From Thermacetogenium phaeum DSM 12270 (GTDB lineage: Bacteria > Bacillota > DSM-12270 > Thermacetogeniales > Thermacetogeniaceae): a DNA stretch of 64,000 nucleotides. Each line of letters starts with the position of its first letter. Positions within the stretch are counted from its first letter, which is position 1. This document shows positions 56,267 to 64,000 of the stretch, piece after piece. The DNA is taken from positions 885,942 through 949,941 of the forward strand of contig NC_018870.1 in assembly GCF_000305935.1 (NCBI RefSeq), given 5' to 3'. The notes below the pieces were generated by a model, which was not told the origin of the DNA, searched no databases, and saw nothing but the letters and a program-made list of their open reading frames with translations. Position numbers and translations under genes: made by a program.

Positions 56267-56689
56267 ATGACTTTTAAGAAGGGAGTGAGTTGCTTGCCCA
56301 GGCAGAAATCTGGACGAGAAGCCCGATCTCAACCACTTGCCCGTCAGGGTGCCGCCCGGCGCAAGGAAAGGGAGGTAGAAATCGAAGGGGGTGTCACCGT
56401 CTCGCCTGTTCCCCTCACCCTGGGAGAGCGGGTGACGATAAGGTACAAGGGGCGGCTGGCGCAATCGGGGGCGAGCCAGATCTATCTGCACAGGGGGTAT
56501 GGTCCGGCACACAGCTGGACTTCTGTTGCCGACATCCCCATGGAAAAGAGCAATGGCTCATGGGAGGCCCGCTTCGAGGTGCATGACGGGAGCAGGCTTA
56601 ACTTTTGTTTCAGGGATCATGCCGGGAACTGGGACAACAACAACGGCCGGGACTGGAGCCTGGAGGTTCATACGGGAGAGCGGCCTTAA
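56267..56689 (+). CDS. Starch/glycogen-binding CBM25-like domain protein
   Basis: A 140-residue protein with a basic N-terminal region (~1-40) and a single beta-sandwich module (~42-140): VSPVPLTLGERVTIRYKG, GASQIYLHRGYG, SWTSVADIPM and NFCFRDHAGNWDNNNGRDW. The aromatic/Asn-rich end is typical of CBM25/53 starch-binding domains, including those of plant starch synthases. With the glycogen-synthase-like gene downstream, it probably tethers that enzyme or its polymer. No signal peptide is seen. ATG 56267 has weak Shine-Dalgarno sequence, so the start is less certain. Confidence 0.78.
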   Translation: MTFKKGVSCLPRQKSGREARSQPLARQGAARRKEREVEIEGGVTVSPVPLTLGERVTIRYKGRLAQSGASQIYLHRGYGPAHSWTSVADIPMEKSNGSWEARFEVHDGSRLNFCFRDHAGNWDNNNGRDWSLEVHTGERP

Positions 56690-57115
56690 GGCCTCTTTTT
56701 CCGGCCCTTCCCGGTGGAAGCTTCCTGCACGGGTGAGAACAACAATGGCGGTTTATTGCGGAAGCGGTGATCGGACTTACGCCGGCTGTGTTGGCCTTGG
56801 CGGGATTATCGCCGGGCACCTGCCTGCCGGTCAAACCATCAGGCGCCGACTATTGAATATTGCCGAAGCGGCGGGGTTTTACGAAATTGAGACGGCTCAG
56901 CCCAGTTTTTCGGGGTTGGACCCCCACGCTGCTCCTTCTAAAAAATATGCTTCCGGCGGCGCCAGGTGCCCTTCAGTCCCTGGTTTTCGGGGTGCGGAGG
57001 CACACCCGTGGTCGCGGCAAGCTCAATTACTTCCGGAGGCTCATCTCACGATTATTCCGGGGACCCATCTCATTTATTTTTGAAATTAACAAGATAGTTG
57101 ACGGGAGATGCAGCA
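56690..57115 (+). other. Gap between CBM gene and glycogen synthase, with an unassigned 112-codon frame
   Basis: A frame from ATG 56745 to 57083 reads MAVYCGSGDRTYAGCVGLGG at its start and becomes low-quality Pro/Ser-rich toward the end; a shorter frame (56860 onward) overlaps it. Neither resembles a family I know, and ribosome sites are weak. It may be a small gene or decayed sequence. Confidence 0.3.
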
Positions 57116-58453
57116 ATGCGGGTTTTAATGCTTTCCTGGGAGTACCCCCCGCGCAGCGTAGGGGGGCTCGCTCAGCATGTTTATGATCTGACGAACGCCC
57201 TGGCAGCGGCGGGAGAGGAGATCCACCTGATTACCCTGGGAGGGGGTGGAGCCGGGGAGAGGGAAGATGTCAACGGTGTCCATGTCTACCGGGTGCAGCC
57301 CTACAACCTCTCTGCACCCGATTTCCTTACCTGGATCCTGCAGCTGAACATGAGTATGGTGGAGTACGCCGTACCCCTGGTGAACTCCCTGGCCGCTCTC
57401 GACCTGGTGCATGCCCATGACTGGCTGGTGGCCTATGCCGGGAGGCTTCTCAAACACGCTTACAAGATACCGCTGATTGCCACCATCCATGCCACCGAGT
57501 ACGGGCGCAATCAGGGATTGCACAACGACCTTCAGCGCTATATCAGCGATGTGGAGTGGTGGCTGACCTATGAGGCCTGGCGGGTGATCGTCTGCAGCCG
57601 CTATATGGAAAGGGAACTTCTGCGGATCTTCCAGCTGCCTGCGGACAAGATCCGGGTCATCCCCAACGGGGTCGATCTCAGCCGTTACCGGAAAAGGGAT
57701 GGGGAGCATTTATCCAGGAATTCTTTTGCGGCTCCCGATGAAAAGATCGTCTTTTACGTGGGCAGGCTGGTTCAAGAGAAGGGGGCGCACATCCTCCTGG
57801 AAGCCGTTCCCAAGGTGCTTCAACACTATTCCAAGACCAAGTTCGTCATCTCCGGGAAGGGGCCCGCCCTGGATTATCTGAAGGACAGGGCGCGGGACAT
57901 GGATGTCTACGACCGGATCTATTTCACCGGTTACATCGATGACGCCACGCGGGACTTTCTTTACAGGGAGGCGGATGTGGCCGTCTTCCCCAGCCTCTAC
58001 GAGCCCTTCGGGATGGTTGCCCTGGAGGCCATGGCCGCCCGGACTCCGGTTGTGGTGGCGGATGTAGGCGGGCTGGCGGAGATAGTCGAGCATGAGGTCA
58101 ACGGGCTCAAGTGCTACCCGGGAAATCCCAACTCTCTTGCCGACAATATCCTGCGCCTCCTCTATGACCCGAAGCTGGCGGAAAGGCTGGCGGAGCGCGC
58201 CTATCGGGACTTGCGCCAGCAGTACACCTGGGAGGAGATTGCCCATAAAACCAGGGAGGTTTATGAAGAGGTTTACGACGACTATGAGGCGAGTGCCTGG
58301 AAAACCGATTCCCGGAAGTCCGGGGTGGATATGCTCAAAAGGATGCGGAAGGAGATCATAGAAACGGGCAGGTACGCCTTCCCCGGCTACCTGCTCCCGG
58401 AGAGAACGAGAGGAGATTTCAAAAAAGATGAGGCAGGAGGGGGATACCATTGA
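57116..58453 (+). CDS. Glycogen synthase-like GT4 glycosyltransferase
   Basis: A 445-residue GT-B-fold glycosyltransferase. [20 protein letters not shown] (donor/acceptor loop), [53 protein letters not shown] and [20 protein letters not shown] (the E-x7-E site) are all GT4 features shared with the ADP-glucose-type glycogen/maltose-phosphate synthases of Firmicutes. The linked CBM and nucleotidyltransferase genes support alpha-glucan synthesis. ATG 57116 is preferred over TTG 57098. It overlaps the next start by 4 bp. Sugar donor and product are inferred. Confidence 0.85.
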   Translation: MRVLMLSWEYPPRSVGGLAQHVYDLTNALAAAGEEIHLITLGGGGAGEREDVNGVHVYRVQPYNLSAPDFLTWILQLNMSMVEYAVPLVNSLAALDLVHAHDWLVAYAGRLLKHAYKIPLIATIHATEYGRNQGLHNDLQRYISDVEWWLTYEAWRVIVCSRYMERELLRIFQLPADKIRVIPNGVDLSRYRKRDGEHLSRNSFAAPDEKIVFYVGRLVQEKGAHILLEAVPKVLQHYSKTKFVISGKGPALDYLKDRARDMDVYDRIYFTGYIDDATRDFLYREADVAVFPSLYEPFGMVALEAMAARTPVVVADVGGLAEIVEHEVNGLKCYPGNPNSLADNILRLLYDPKLAERLAERAYRDLRQQYTWEEIAHKTREVYEEVYDDYEASAWKTDSRKSGVDMLKRMRKEIIETGRYAFPGYLLPERTRGDFKKDEAGGGYH

Positions 58454-60936
58454 AAGCTGTGATTATGGCCGGAGGCGAAGGCTCGCGACTGCGCCCGCTC
58501 ACCTGTGCGCTTCCCAAACCGATGGTGCCGATTGTGAACCGTCCCTGTATGGAGTATATCGTTAATCTCTTGCGCCGGCACGGCATCCGCGATATCGCCG
58601 TCACCCTTCAATACCTCCCGGAGGAGATCCGCTCCTACTTTGGGGACGGTGGGGACTTCGGCGTAAATCTGGTCTATTTTACGGAAGACACCCCCTTGGG
58701 GACGGCGGGGAGCGTCAAGAATGCAGCCTCCTTTCTTGATGAGACGTTTATCGTCATCAGCGGGGATGCCCTGACCGACTGTCAGCTGGAGAAGGCGGCG
58801 GCCTTTCACAGAGAGAGGAAGGCTCTGGCCACCCTGGTTTTGACCTCAGTGCCCTGCCCACTGGAGTACGGGGTCGTCATCGCCGACCGGGAGGGGCGAA
58901 TAACGCGATTTTTAGAAAAACCGGGGTGGGGAGAAGTCTTCAGCGACACCGTTAACACCGGCATTTATATCCTGGAGCCGGAAATCCTGGACTATATCGA
59001 GGAGAACAGGATGGTGGACTTTTCCAAGGATCTTTACCCTCGCCTGCTGGCGGAGGAGATGGGACTCTACGCCTTTGTGATGGAGGACTATTGGTGCGAC
59101 ATCGGAAATGTGGAGCAGTATTTGCAGGCGCAGTTTGACATTCTCGAGAAGAAGGGGATATTGCTTCCGCTCCCCGGCACGGAGATCCGGCCGGGTGTCT
59201 GGGTAGGCCGCAACACCCGTATCGATCCGGCGGCGAAGACGATTCCTCCCGTAGTCATCGGGGACGACTGTTCGGTTGGTCCGGGCGCCAGAGTGGGGCC
59301 TGCGGTAGTCTTGGGAAAAGGTGTTAGAGTCGGCAGGATGGCTTCTTTAAAGCGGAGCGTCATTTGGGACCATGCCTGGATCGGGGAGAGGGCGGAACTG
59401 CGCGGCGCCATTGTCGGGAAAGGAGGGCGCGTCCTCTCCGGAGCTAGGCTTTTCGAGGGTGCGGTGGTCGGGGATCGCACTGTGATAGGCGAAGATAGCG
59501 AACTCAAGGCCGGCGTCAAGGTCTGGCCCGGTAAATGGGTGGAAAAGGGGGCCAGATTGTCCAACAGCCTCGTCTGGGGAAACTGCGGGAGGGCGCGCAT
59601 TTTCGGCAGCAAGGGAATTACCGGCGAGTTGTTTACCGAGATCACTCCGGATTTCGCCTGTCGCATCGGGATGGCGGCTGGCTCCGGTGTCAAAGCGTCA
59701 GGACGCTTTGCCATTGGTAGTGACGGTCAGCCCGACACTCTGATGATAAAAAATGCCGTGCTCTCCGGTTTGATGAGTACGGGACTGCAGGTTATTGATC
59801 TGGGGAAGGTGACTTTTCCGGTCATACGCTACGGGGTCCGCGCCTTTGATCTTAAAGGGGGGCTACACATTTGCCGGAGAGGAAGGGGAAAGATCAGCAT
59901 TCGCTTTCTGAATCAATGCGGTGCGGAATATTCCCGGGATGAACAGCGGAAGGTGGAGGGTTTGCTCGGCCGCGAGGAATACCGTCTGACCTCCCCTGAG
60001 GCCGTCCTCCCTGTTGAATACCTCCCCGATGCGGCGAGATCCTACATCAATTACCTGTTGGGATTCTTCGACCGCGAATTAACAGGGAGGTCCCGCATCA
60101 AAATTGTGATCGATTATGATCCGGACCGGCTGGGTTCCCTTGTAGCCGATCTGTTCGATGCCCTCGGCTGCGAGGTGATCACCTTAGCCACACCCCGCAA
60201 TCAGGACCGGACCTTTGCGGAGATGCTGAAGACGGCGGAACTCTTTGGGGATGTCGTACGGGTTGAGGGGGCGGATTTCGGGGCGGTTTTGGATGCAGGG
60301 GGGGAAGAGGTGATCATCGTCGACGAAAAAGGTAGGATTATCGGTGAGGAGGCTCTGGATGCCCTCCTCTCCTTAATCGTTTTGAATGCCAACAACCGGC
60401 GCACCGTCCTGGCCCTGCCGGTTACCGTTCCGGAGTCTGTGGTGGAAATGGCCAGAGACCGGGGTGCAGAGGTGAAGCGCACCAAAACCGCTCCTTGGGC
60501 CTTAATGCAGGCGTTCCTGGATGAGGATGTTCTTGTTTCCCAGCGGCGCTGCCCTCAGTTTCTGCTCTACGGGGATGCCCTGGCGGTCCTGGCATCGCTG
60601 GTGGAATTCCTGGCGCAGGAGGGGAAACCGCTCTCTCAAGTGTTGATGGAGATGCCCGGCTTCACCACTGTCAGGAAGAATGTAGAGGTCGGCTGGGATG
60701 CCAAGGGAAAGGTACTGCGCCGCCTGGTGGAGGACGTAGGGGAGCGAAGGCTGGATACCGATGAAGGGATCAAGGTGCAGCATCCGGAAGGTTGGGCGCT
60801 GGTGCTGCCCGATGCCGATGAGCCCTTATGCCGGGTTTACTGCGAGGCCTTTAACCAGGAAGTGGCCGAATCGCTGTCGGAGATGTATGTGCAGAAAATC
60901 CGCGACCTGTGTGGGGACGGAAGAGCGTCAGACTAG
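58450..60936 (+). CDS. NDP-sugar pyrophosphorylase with left-handed beta-helix and degenerate phosphomannomutase domain
   Basis: An 828-residue fusion. Residues 1-235 form a nucleotidyltransferase ([20 protein letters not shown], then [19 protein letters not shown]). Residues ~250-390 are hexapeptide beta-helix repeats ([16 protein letters not shown]). Residues ~390-828 follow the phosphomannomutase fold, but the catalytic Ser loop (TASHNP) reads [12 protein letters not shown], and the metal loop (DGDGDR) reads [14 protein letters not shown]. The mutase part is therefore probably inactive and may be regulatory. It is annotated in relatives as mannose-1-phosphate guanylyltransferase; here glycogen precursor synthesis is equally plausible. 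TTG start. Confidence 0.85.
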   Translation: MKAVIMAGGEGSRLRPLTCALPKPMVPIVNRPCMEYIVNLLRRHGIRDIAVTLQYLPEEIRSYFGDGGDFGVNLVYFTEDTPLGTAGSVKNAASFLDETFIVISGDALTDCQLEKAAAFHRERKALATLVLTSVPCPLEYGVVIADREGRITRFLEKPGWGEVFSDTVNTGIYILEPEILDYIEENRMVDFSKDLYPRLLAEEMGLYAFVMEDYWCDIGNVEQYLQAQFDILEKKGILLPLPGTEIRPGVWVGRNTRIDPAAKTIPPVVIGDDCSVGPGARVGPAVVLGKGVRVGRMASLKRSVIWDHAWIGERAELRGAIVGKGGRVLSGARLFEGAVVGDRTVIGEDSELKAGVKVWPGKWVEKGARLSNSLVWGNCGRARIFGSKGITGELFTEITPDFACRIGMAAGSGVKASGRFAIGSDGQPDTLMIKNAVLSGLMSTGLQVIDLGKVTFPVIRYGVRAFDLKGGLHICRRGRGKISIRFLNQCGAEYSRDEQRKVEGLLGREEYRLTSPEAVLPVEYLPDAARSYINYLLGFFDRELTGRSRIKIVIDYDPDRLGSLVADLFDALGCEVITLATPRNQDRTFAEMLKTAELFGDVVRVEGADFGAVLDAGGEEVIIVDEKGRIIGEEALDALLSLIVLNANNRRTVLALPVTVPESVVEMARDRGAEVKRTKTAPWALMQAFLDEDVLVSQRRCPQFLLYGDALAVLASLVEFLAQEGKPLSQVLMEMPGFTTVRKNVEVGWDAKGKVLRRLVEDVGERRLDTDEGIKVQHPEGWALVLPDADEPLCRVYCEAFNQEVAESLSEMYVQKIRDLCGDGRASD

Positions 60937-61364
60937 GTAAAATAACGGCAATTTATCTCCGAAAACTGCCGTTAACGACAGAGAATAGTTGCCGGCGAAA
61001 GATTGGAAAAGAAGCGTCGCGATGAGCATAAACGAGATAATCTGCAATAGAAAGGTTATCTCGTTTGTTGTGTTTATTATTAATTATTGCTTATTGGTAG
61101 CAACGTTTTATAATAAAATGTGTAGGTATAGGTTTATAATAATATGTATAGACATATGTAGTTGTAAGCACCTGCAATTTGCTCATGCTCCAGCACCTGT
61201 ATTTCCTGCAATTGTATCCCCAGTGATTCCCCCGAACTGCCACCATTTTGCCTTTCTTGATAAAAAGTTGTTTTTAGGGGGGTGAGGTTAGAGGAAGCAT
61301 CCGGCATTCAACTGAGAGTGTTGCCGTCCGTTGGGGATTTAAAAACTAGAAAGGGGTTGAAAGA
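60937..61364 (+). terminator. Intergenic region with two terminators before the methyltransferase operon
   Basis: AACGGCA/TGCCGTT (60944-60973) and the perfect 10-bp AACGAGATAA/TTATCTCGTT (61031-61065, followed by TGTTGTGTTT) are two hairpins in tandem; the second is a strong terminator. The rest is AT-rich (61070-61160), with possible but unresolvable promoter elements, and the ribosome site AAAGGGG before ATG 61365. I see no cobalamin riboswitch. Confidence 0.6.
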
Positions 61365-62540
61365 ATGACTGATACTGAGAGGCTTTATCAGGAGAGGCTT
61401 AAGCGTTATCTGACAGCGATGGATTGCGGCAAGCCTGATAGAGTTCCGATCAGGCTGTTTGTCTCGGAGTTTGCGGCCAAATCTGCAGGATTTACTCTTC
61501 AAGAGATCTACTATCAGGTCGATAAGAACATTGAAGCCGTTAACAGATTTTTGGAGGAATATGACGTAGATGTTGCCCCGACGACTCCCAGCCTCTGGTG
61601 GGCTTCCCTCCACGATGCTGTCGGTGCCAGATACCTCAAGTTTGCCGGACGGGATCTGGATGAAAATAAGCAGTTCCAGTTTATAGAGGACGCCTATATG
61701 CAGCCTGATGATTATGATTCCTTTATTGCCAACCCCACCAAGTGGATTTTGACCTCCTTTCTCCCTCGCATCCATAAAGAATTTAGCGAACCCGGATCTT
61801 ACCGTGCTAATTTGGCCCTCATCAAAGGGGCGGCCGCTATGGCCATGTACAACGGCCAGACAGGTCAGGCGGCTGAGGTATGGGCTAAGAAGTACGGCAG
61901 GCCGCCCGGCATGACGGGCATGACCAAGGCTCCCTTCGACACCCTCGGAGATGTGCTGCGCGGTTTGAACGGTATTATGATGGACATCCATCTGCGCCCC
62001 GACAAAGTCCTCGCAGCTACAGAGATGTTGGTAGAGCACAACATCTACTATGCCATGGCCACCTCACAGGGTGATACTCAATTCCCCGCTTTCATGCCTC
62101 TGCACCGCGGGAGCTATCCCTTCTTGAATCCTGAGCAGTGGGACAAGTTCTATTGGCCGACCCTGAAAAAGGTGATCGAGGGACTCTGGGCTCGCGGGAA
62201 GCGGACGCTTTTCTATGCTGAGGGGAACTGGACGCCCTATCTGGAGAGGATCGCCGAGCTCCCGGATAAGAGTATTGTTTTCCATGTGGATATGACCGAT
62301 ATGGCAAAGGCCAAGAAGGTGTTGGGAGGAAGATTCTGCCTGAGCGGAAATGTGCCCAATACCCTGCTGGCCTATGGAAAGCCCGAAGAGGTGCGCGATT
62401 ACTGCAAGAAGCTGATCGATGAGTACGCTGCCGACGGTGGGTTTATCATTGATGCGGGCGGCGTCATTCAGGCGGATGCCAAAGAGGAGAATATCAGAGC
62501 TTTGATCGAAGCGGCGAGAGAGTACGGGGTTTATAAATAA
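61365..62540 (+). CDS. Uroporphyrinogen-decarboxylase-family corrinoid methyltransferase (MtvB/MtaA-like)
   Basis: A 391-residue URO-D-fold protein. Such enzymes move methyl groups to or from corrinoid proteins: MtvB-type O-demethylase first components in Moorella, or MtaA-type methylcobamide transferases. It has MDCGKPDRVPIRLF at the N-terminus, YAEGNWTPYLERI, VFHVDMTDMAKAKK and GRFCLSGNVPNTLLAYGKPE; His and Cys here could bind zinc. The corrinoid protein 240 bp downstream confirms the system. The methyl donor (methoxyaromatic, methanol or other) is not readable. No MtrH-like second methyltransferase or activator lies in the window. Confidence 0.82.
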   Translation: MTDTERLYQERLKRYLTAMDCGKPDRVPIRLFVSEFAAKSAGFTLQEIYYQVDKNIEAVNRFLEEYDVDVAPTTPSLWWASLHDAVGARYLKFAGRDLDENKQFQFIEDAYMQPDDYDSFIANPTKWILTSFLPRIHKEFSEPGSYRANLALIKGAAAMAMYNGQTGQAAEVWAKKYGRPPGMTGMTKAPFDTLGDVLRGLNGIMMDIHLRPDKVLAATEMLVEHNIYYAMATSQGDTQFPAFMPLHRGSYPFLNPEQWDKFYWPTLKKVIEGLWARGKRTLFYAEGNWTPYLERIAELPDKSIVFHVDMTDMAKAKKVLGGRFCLSGNVPNTLLAYGKPEEVRDYCKKLIDEYAADGGFIIDAGGVIQADAKEENIRALIEAAREYGVYK

Positions 62541-62561
62541 CACATGAGGAGGTGGCATGAG

Positions 62562-62741
62562 GTGTCTCTCGGTAAGGATAAGAAGCAAAACACTGTTGTT
62601 CCGCCAGGCGTTTGCCTTCCCTGGGAAGAAAAGCGCCCGGATTTTGGTGAGATCCTCGGCAAGGAGGAGATCATCAAAAGCGAATGGGAGAATTTGGACG
62701 CGTTTGCTTATATATACCTGTGGTGGTGGGTGCAGCGTTAA
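62562..62741 (+). CDS. Small hypothetical protein in the methyltransferase operon
   Basis: A 59-residue frame from GTG 62562, 9 bases after AGGAGGTGG, a near-ideal ribosome site. It starts MSLGKDKKQNTVVPPG, has a PWEEKRPDFGEILGKEE middle and a very aromatic end, FAYIYLWWWVQR. I know no family for it. It sits 21 bp after the methyltransferase gene and 37 bp before the corrinoid protein gene, so it is surely cotranscribed. An accessory role for the methyltransferase pair is a guess. Confidence 0.6.
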   Translation: MSLGKDKKQNTVVPPGVCLPWEEKRPDFGEILGKEEIIKSEWENLDAFAYIYLWWWVQR

Positions 62742-62778
62742 GTGTTAGATCTTCACAAAAACAAGGGGGGATTTATAG

Positions 62779-63411
62779 ATGCCCGGCGACTTAACAGATC
62801 TTGCCAAGTACATCCGTGAACTCGATCAAGATCAGGTTTTGAAAGCTGTTGACAAGCATTTGGGAGACGGTGTCAGCCCGATGGCGGTTGTCGGAGCTTT
62901 ACAAAAAGGGATGGCCGAGGTAGGAGAAGCTTTTGCCAAGGGCGAGGTATTTTTAAGTGAGTTGATAATGTGCGGGGAGATTATGAAGCAGGTCATGGAG
63001 AAGCTGGAGCCACTCCTGGTCGGGGAGAATCCAGAATATAAGGGAACTGTGGTGATCGGCACCGTCAAGGGTGACATTCATGACCTGGGCAAGAATATCG
63101 TCATCATGCTGCTCAAAGGAGCAGGCTACAATGTGATCGACCTTGGGGTTGATGTCCCGGAGCAGAAGTTCATCGAGGCTTTGAAGGAGTCCAAGGCGCC
63201 TCTTGTGGGTATGAGCGTGATGCTGACGGCATGTCAGGACGCGATGAAAGAGACCATCAAGGCGATCAAGGATGCCGGACTGCATGACGTTAAGGTTCTC
63301 ATCGGCGGCAATTACGTGGATGAAAAGGTGAAGGAGTACTGCGGAGCGGACTACTTCGGTACGAGTGCCGATGTGGCCGTTAAGGTTGCCGACGAAGTGT
63401 GTGCCGGATAA
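62779..63411 (+). CDS. Corrinoid (B12-binding) methyl-carrier protein, MtvC/MtbC-like
   Basis: A 210-residue two-domain corrinoid protein. The N-terminal helical cap (~1-85) includes AVVGALQKGMAEVGEAFAKG. The cobalamin domain has the lower-ligand motif GDIHDLGKNIV (His ~103) and then NVIDLGVDVP, SVMLTACQD and VLIGGNYV. It carries a methyl group between a substrate-specific methyltransferase and an acceptor such as tetrahydrofolate. Length and motif are standard for the O-demethylase/methylamine type. Ribosome site AAGGGGGG precedes ATG 62779. Confidence 0.93.
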   Translation: MPGDLTDLAKYIRELDQDQVLKAVDKHLGDGVSPMAVVGALQKGMAEVGEAFAKGEVFLSELIMCGEIMKQVMEKLEPLLVGENPEYKGTVVIGTVKGDIHDLGKNIVIMLLKGAGYNVIDLGVDVPEQKFIEALKESKAPLVGMSVMLTACQDAMKETIKAIKDAGLHDVKVLIGGNYVDEKVKEYCGADYFGTSADVAVKVADEVCAG

Positions 63412-63488
63412 AGAGGCGGGGGGTAACCTGCTCTTCGGGTTCCCCCAAAATAACCGGCTCTTATTGCTCCGCATGAACTCGAAGATTT

Positions 63489-63515
63489 GAGGCGGTCGGT
63501 CGAACCGGCCGCCTC
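63489..63515. terminator. Bidirectional hairpin between the corrinoid gene and hcp
   Basis: GAGGCGGTCGGT and ACCGGCCGCCTC form a 12-bp stem with one G-T pair across a 3-base loop. It lies between the two convergent genes. No long T-run is present on either side, so efficiency is uncertain. Confidence 0.55.
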
Positions 63516-63532
63516 TCACCTGTTCCATTCGT

Positions 63533-64000
63533 TTATCCGAGGATGGCCTTAATATCTTCTTCCGGTGTGCTGATCGGCTGGATACTGAATTGATCCTGAA
63601 GCATCTTCAATACATTGGGTGTGATGAAAGCGGGAAGGCTCGGGCCGATCCGGATGTTTTTGATGCCAAGGTGCAGCAGGGTCAGCAGGATGGCCACCGC
63701 CTTCTGTTCGAACCAGGAAAGCACCAGGCTCAGAGGCAGCTCGTTTACTCCACAGTTGAAGGCCTCAGCCAGGGCCAGAGCCACCTGGATGGCCGAGTAG
63801 GCGTTGTTGCACTGTCCCATATCCAGGAGCCGGGGGATTCCCTCGATTTCGCCCAGTTCGAGATAGTTGAAGCGGAATTTGCAGCAACCGAGGGTGATGA
63901 TCACGCAGTCCTTAGGCAGCTTCCGGACGAATTCGGTGTAATAGCTCCTTGCCTGCTTGATGCCGTCGCACCCGCCAACCAGGAAGAAGTGGCGGATCTT
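63533..64000 (-). CDS. hcp: Hybrid-cluster protein (hydroxylamine reductase), C-terminal part, cut by window end
   Basis: About 155 C-terminal residues of Hcp/prismane protein; the frame runs off the end of the window, so the N-terminus is missing. [50 protein letters not shown], then [20 protein letters not shown] and [16 protein letters not shown] match Hcp, including hybrid-cluster Cys/Glu positions (CCKF, GQCN, FEQKA). A Gly-to-Cys change gives the unusual Cys pair CCKF. Hcp detoxifies NO or hydroxylamine. CO dehydrogenase, a fold relative, does not match these motifs. Confidence 0.93.
   Translation of the reverse strand, partial: KIRHFFLVGGCDGIKQARSYYTEFVRKLPKDCVIITLGCCKFRFNYLELGEIEGIPRLLDMGQCNNAYSAIQVALALAEAFNCGVNELPLSLVLSWFEQKAVAILLTLLHLGIKNIRIGPSLPAFITPNVLKMLQDQFSIQPISTPEEDIKAILG

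Overview
The window is bacterial, GC-rich and gene-dense, and reads as chromosome from an anaerobic, endospore-forming Clostridia-type Firmicute (relatives of Moorella, Desulfotomaculum, Pelotomaculum or Thermacetogenium; the species cannot be fixed from this text). The main pointers are two gerKA-KB-KC germinant receptor operons, a glutamate synthase split into separate polypeptides, a PII-regulated nif cluster of the nifH-I1-I2-D-K type, corrinoid methyl-transfer genes, a hybrid-cluster protein and frequent TTG/GTG starts behind strong GGAGG sites.

Layout. 1-4.6 kb: split glutamate synthase operon (amidotransferase domain cut by the window edge, FMN synthase domain, ferredoxin, FAD/NAD oxidoreductase, GXGXG domain). 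4.9-11.7 kb: cbiA facing a minus-strand asnB-glnA-nadE run, all glutamine or ammonia enzymes. 11.9-23.6 kb: nitrogen block: nifH-nifI1-nifI2-nifD-nifK-nifE-nifB, a truncated nifV fused by deletion to a modC remnant, a class-I amidotransferase, then amtB-glnK. 23.7-27.9 kb: first ger operon, with gerKC broken by an in-frame TGA. 28.2-39.4 kb: histidine operon (hisZ-G-D-B-H-A-F-IE), pcrA, a 47-codon ORF and ligA. 39.6-43.5 kb: c-di-GMP genes (CBS-GGDEF; PocR-GAF-GAF-HD-GYP with an 18-G tract) and a decayed GAF copy. 44.2-47.6 kb: gatCAB. 48-52 kb: homocitrate/Re-citrate synthase family enzyme, two-subunit aconitase-type hydratase and NAD-isocitrate-dehydrogenase-like enzyme. 52-56 kb: second, intact ger operon (minus). 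56.2-61 kb: CBM25-like protein, glycogen-synthase-like glycosyltransferase and a nucleotidyltransferase with a degenerate phosphomannomutase domain. 61.3-63.4 kb: URO-D-family methyltransferase, a 59-residue protein and a corrinoid protein. The minus-strand end holds the C-terminal part of Hcp.

How it fits together. Ammonium enters by AmtB or is made by nitrogenase, is fixed by GlnA and the split glutamate synthase, and the 2-oxoglutarate skeleton can come from the citrate-type operon at 48-52 kb. That operon also holds the only full-length NifV-like enzyme in the window. NifI1/NifI2 and a GlnK lacking the uridylylated tyrosine sense nitrogen status.

The most notable signal is regulatory. 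The nifH and amtB operons carry the same 9-2-9 palindrome (AAAGTATAC-N2-GTATACTTT), each 11 bp upstream of a sigma-A-like -35 box, followed by related long leaders with a GGCAGCC hairpin and two tandem intrinsic terminators; the second terminator in each encloses an AGGAAC hairpin. The glnA leader also has two tandem hairpins. This looks like a joint operator-plus-attenuation circuit for nitrogen genes. The window is also rich in gene remnants: a PEP/pyruvate-binding family gene, a nitrilase, modC, a GAF sensor and an MNT nucleotidyltransferase.
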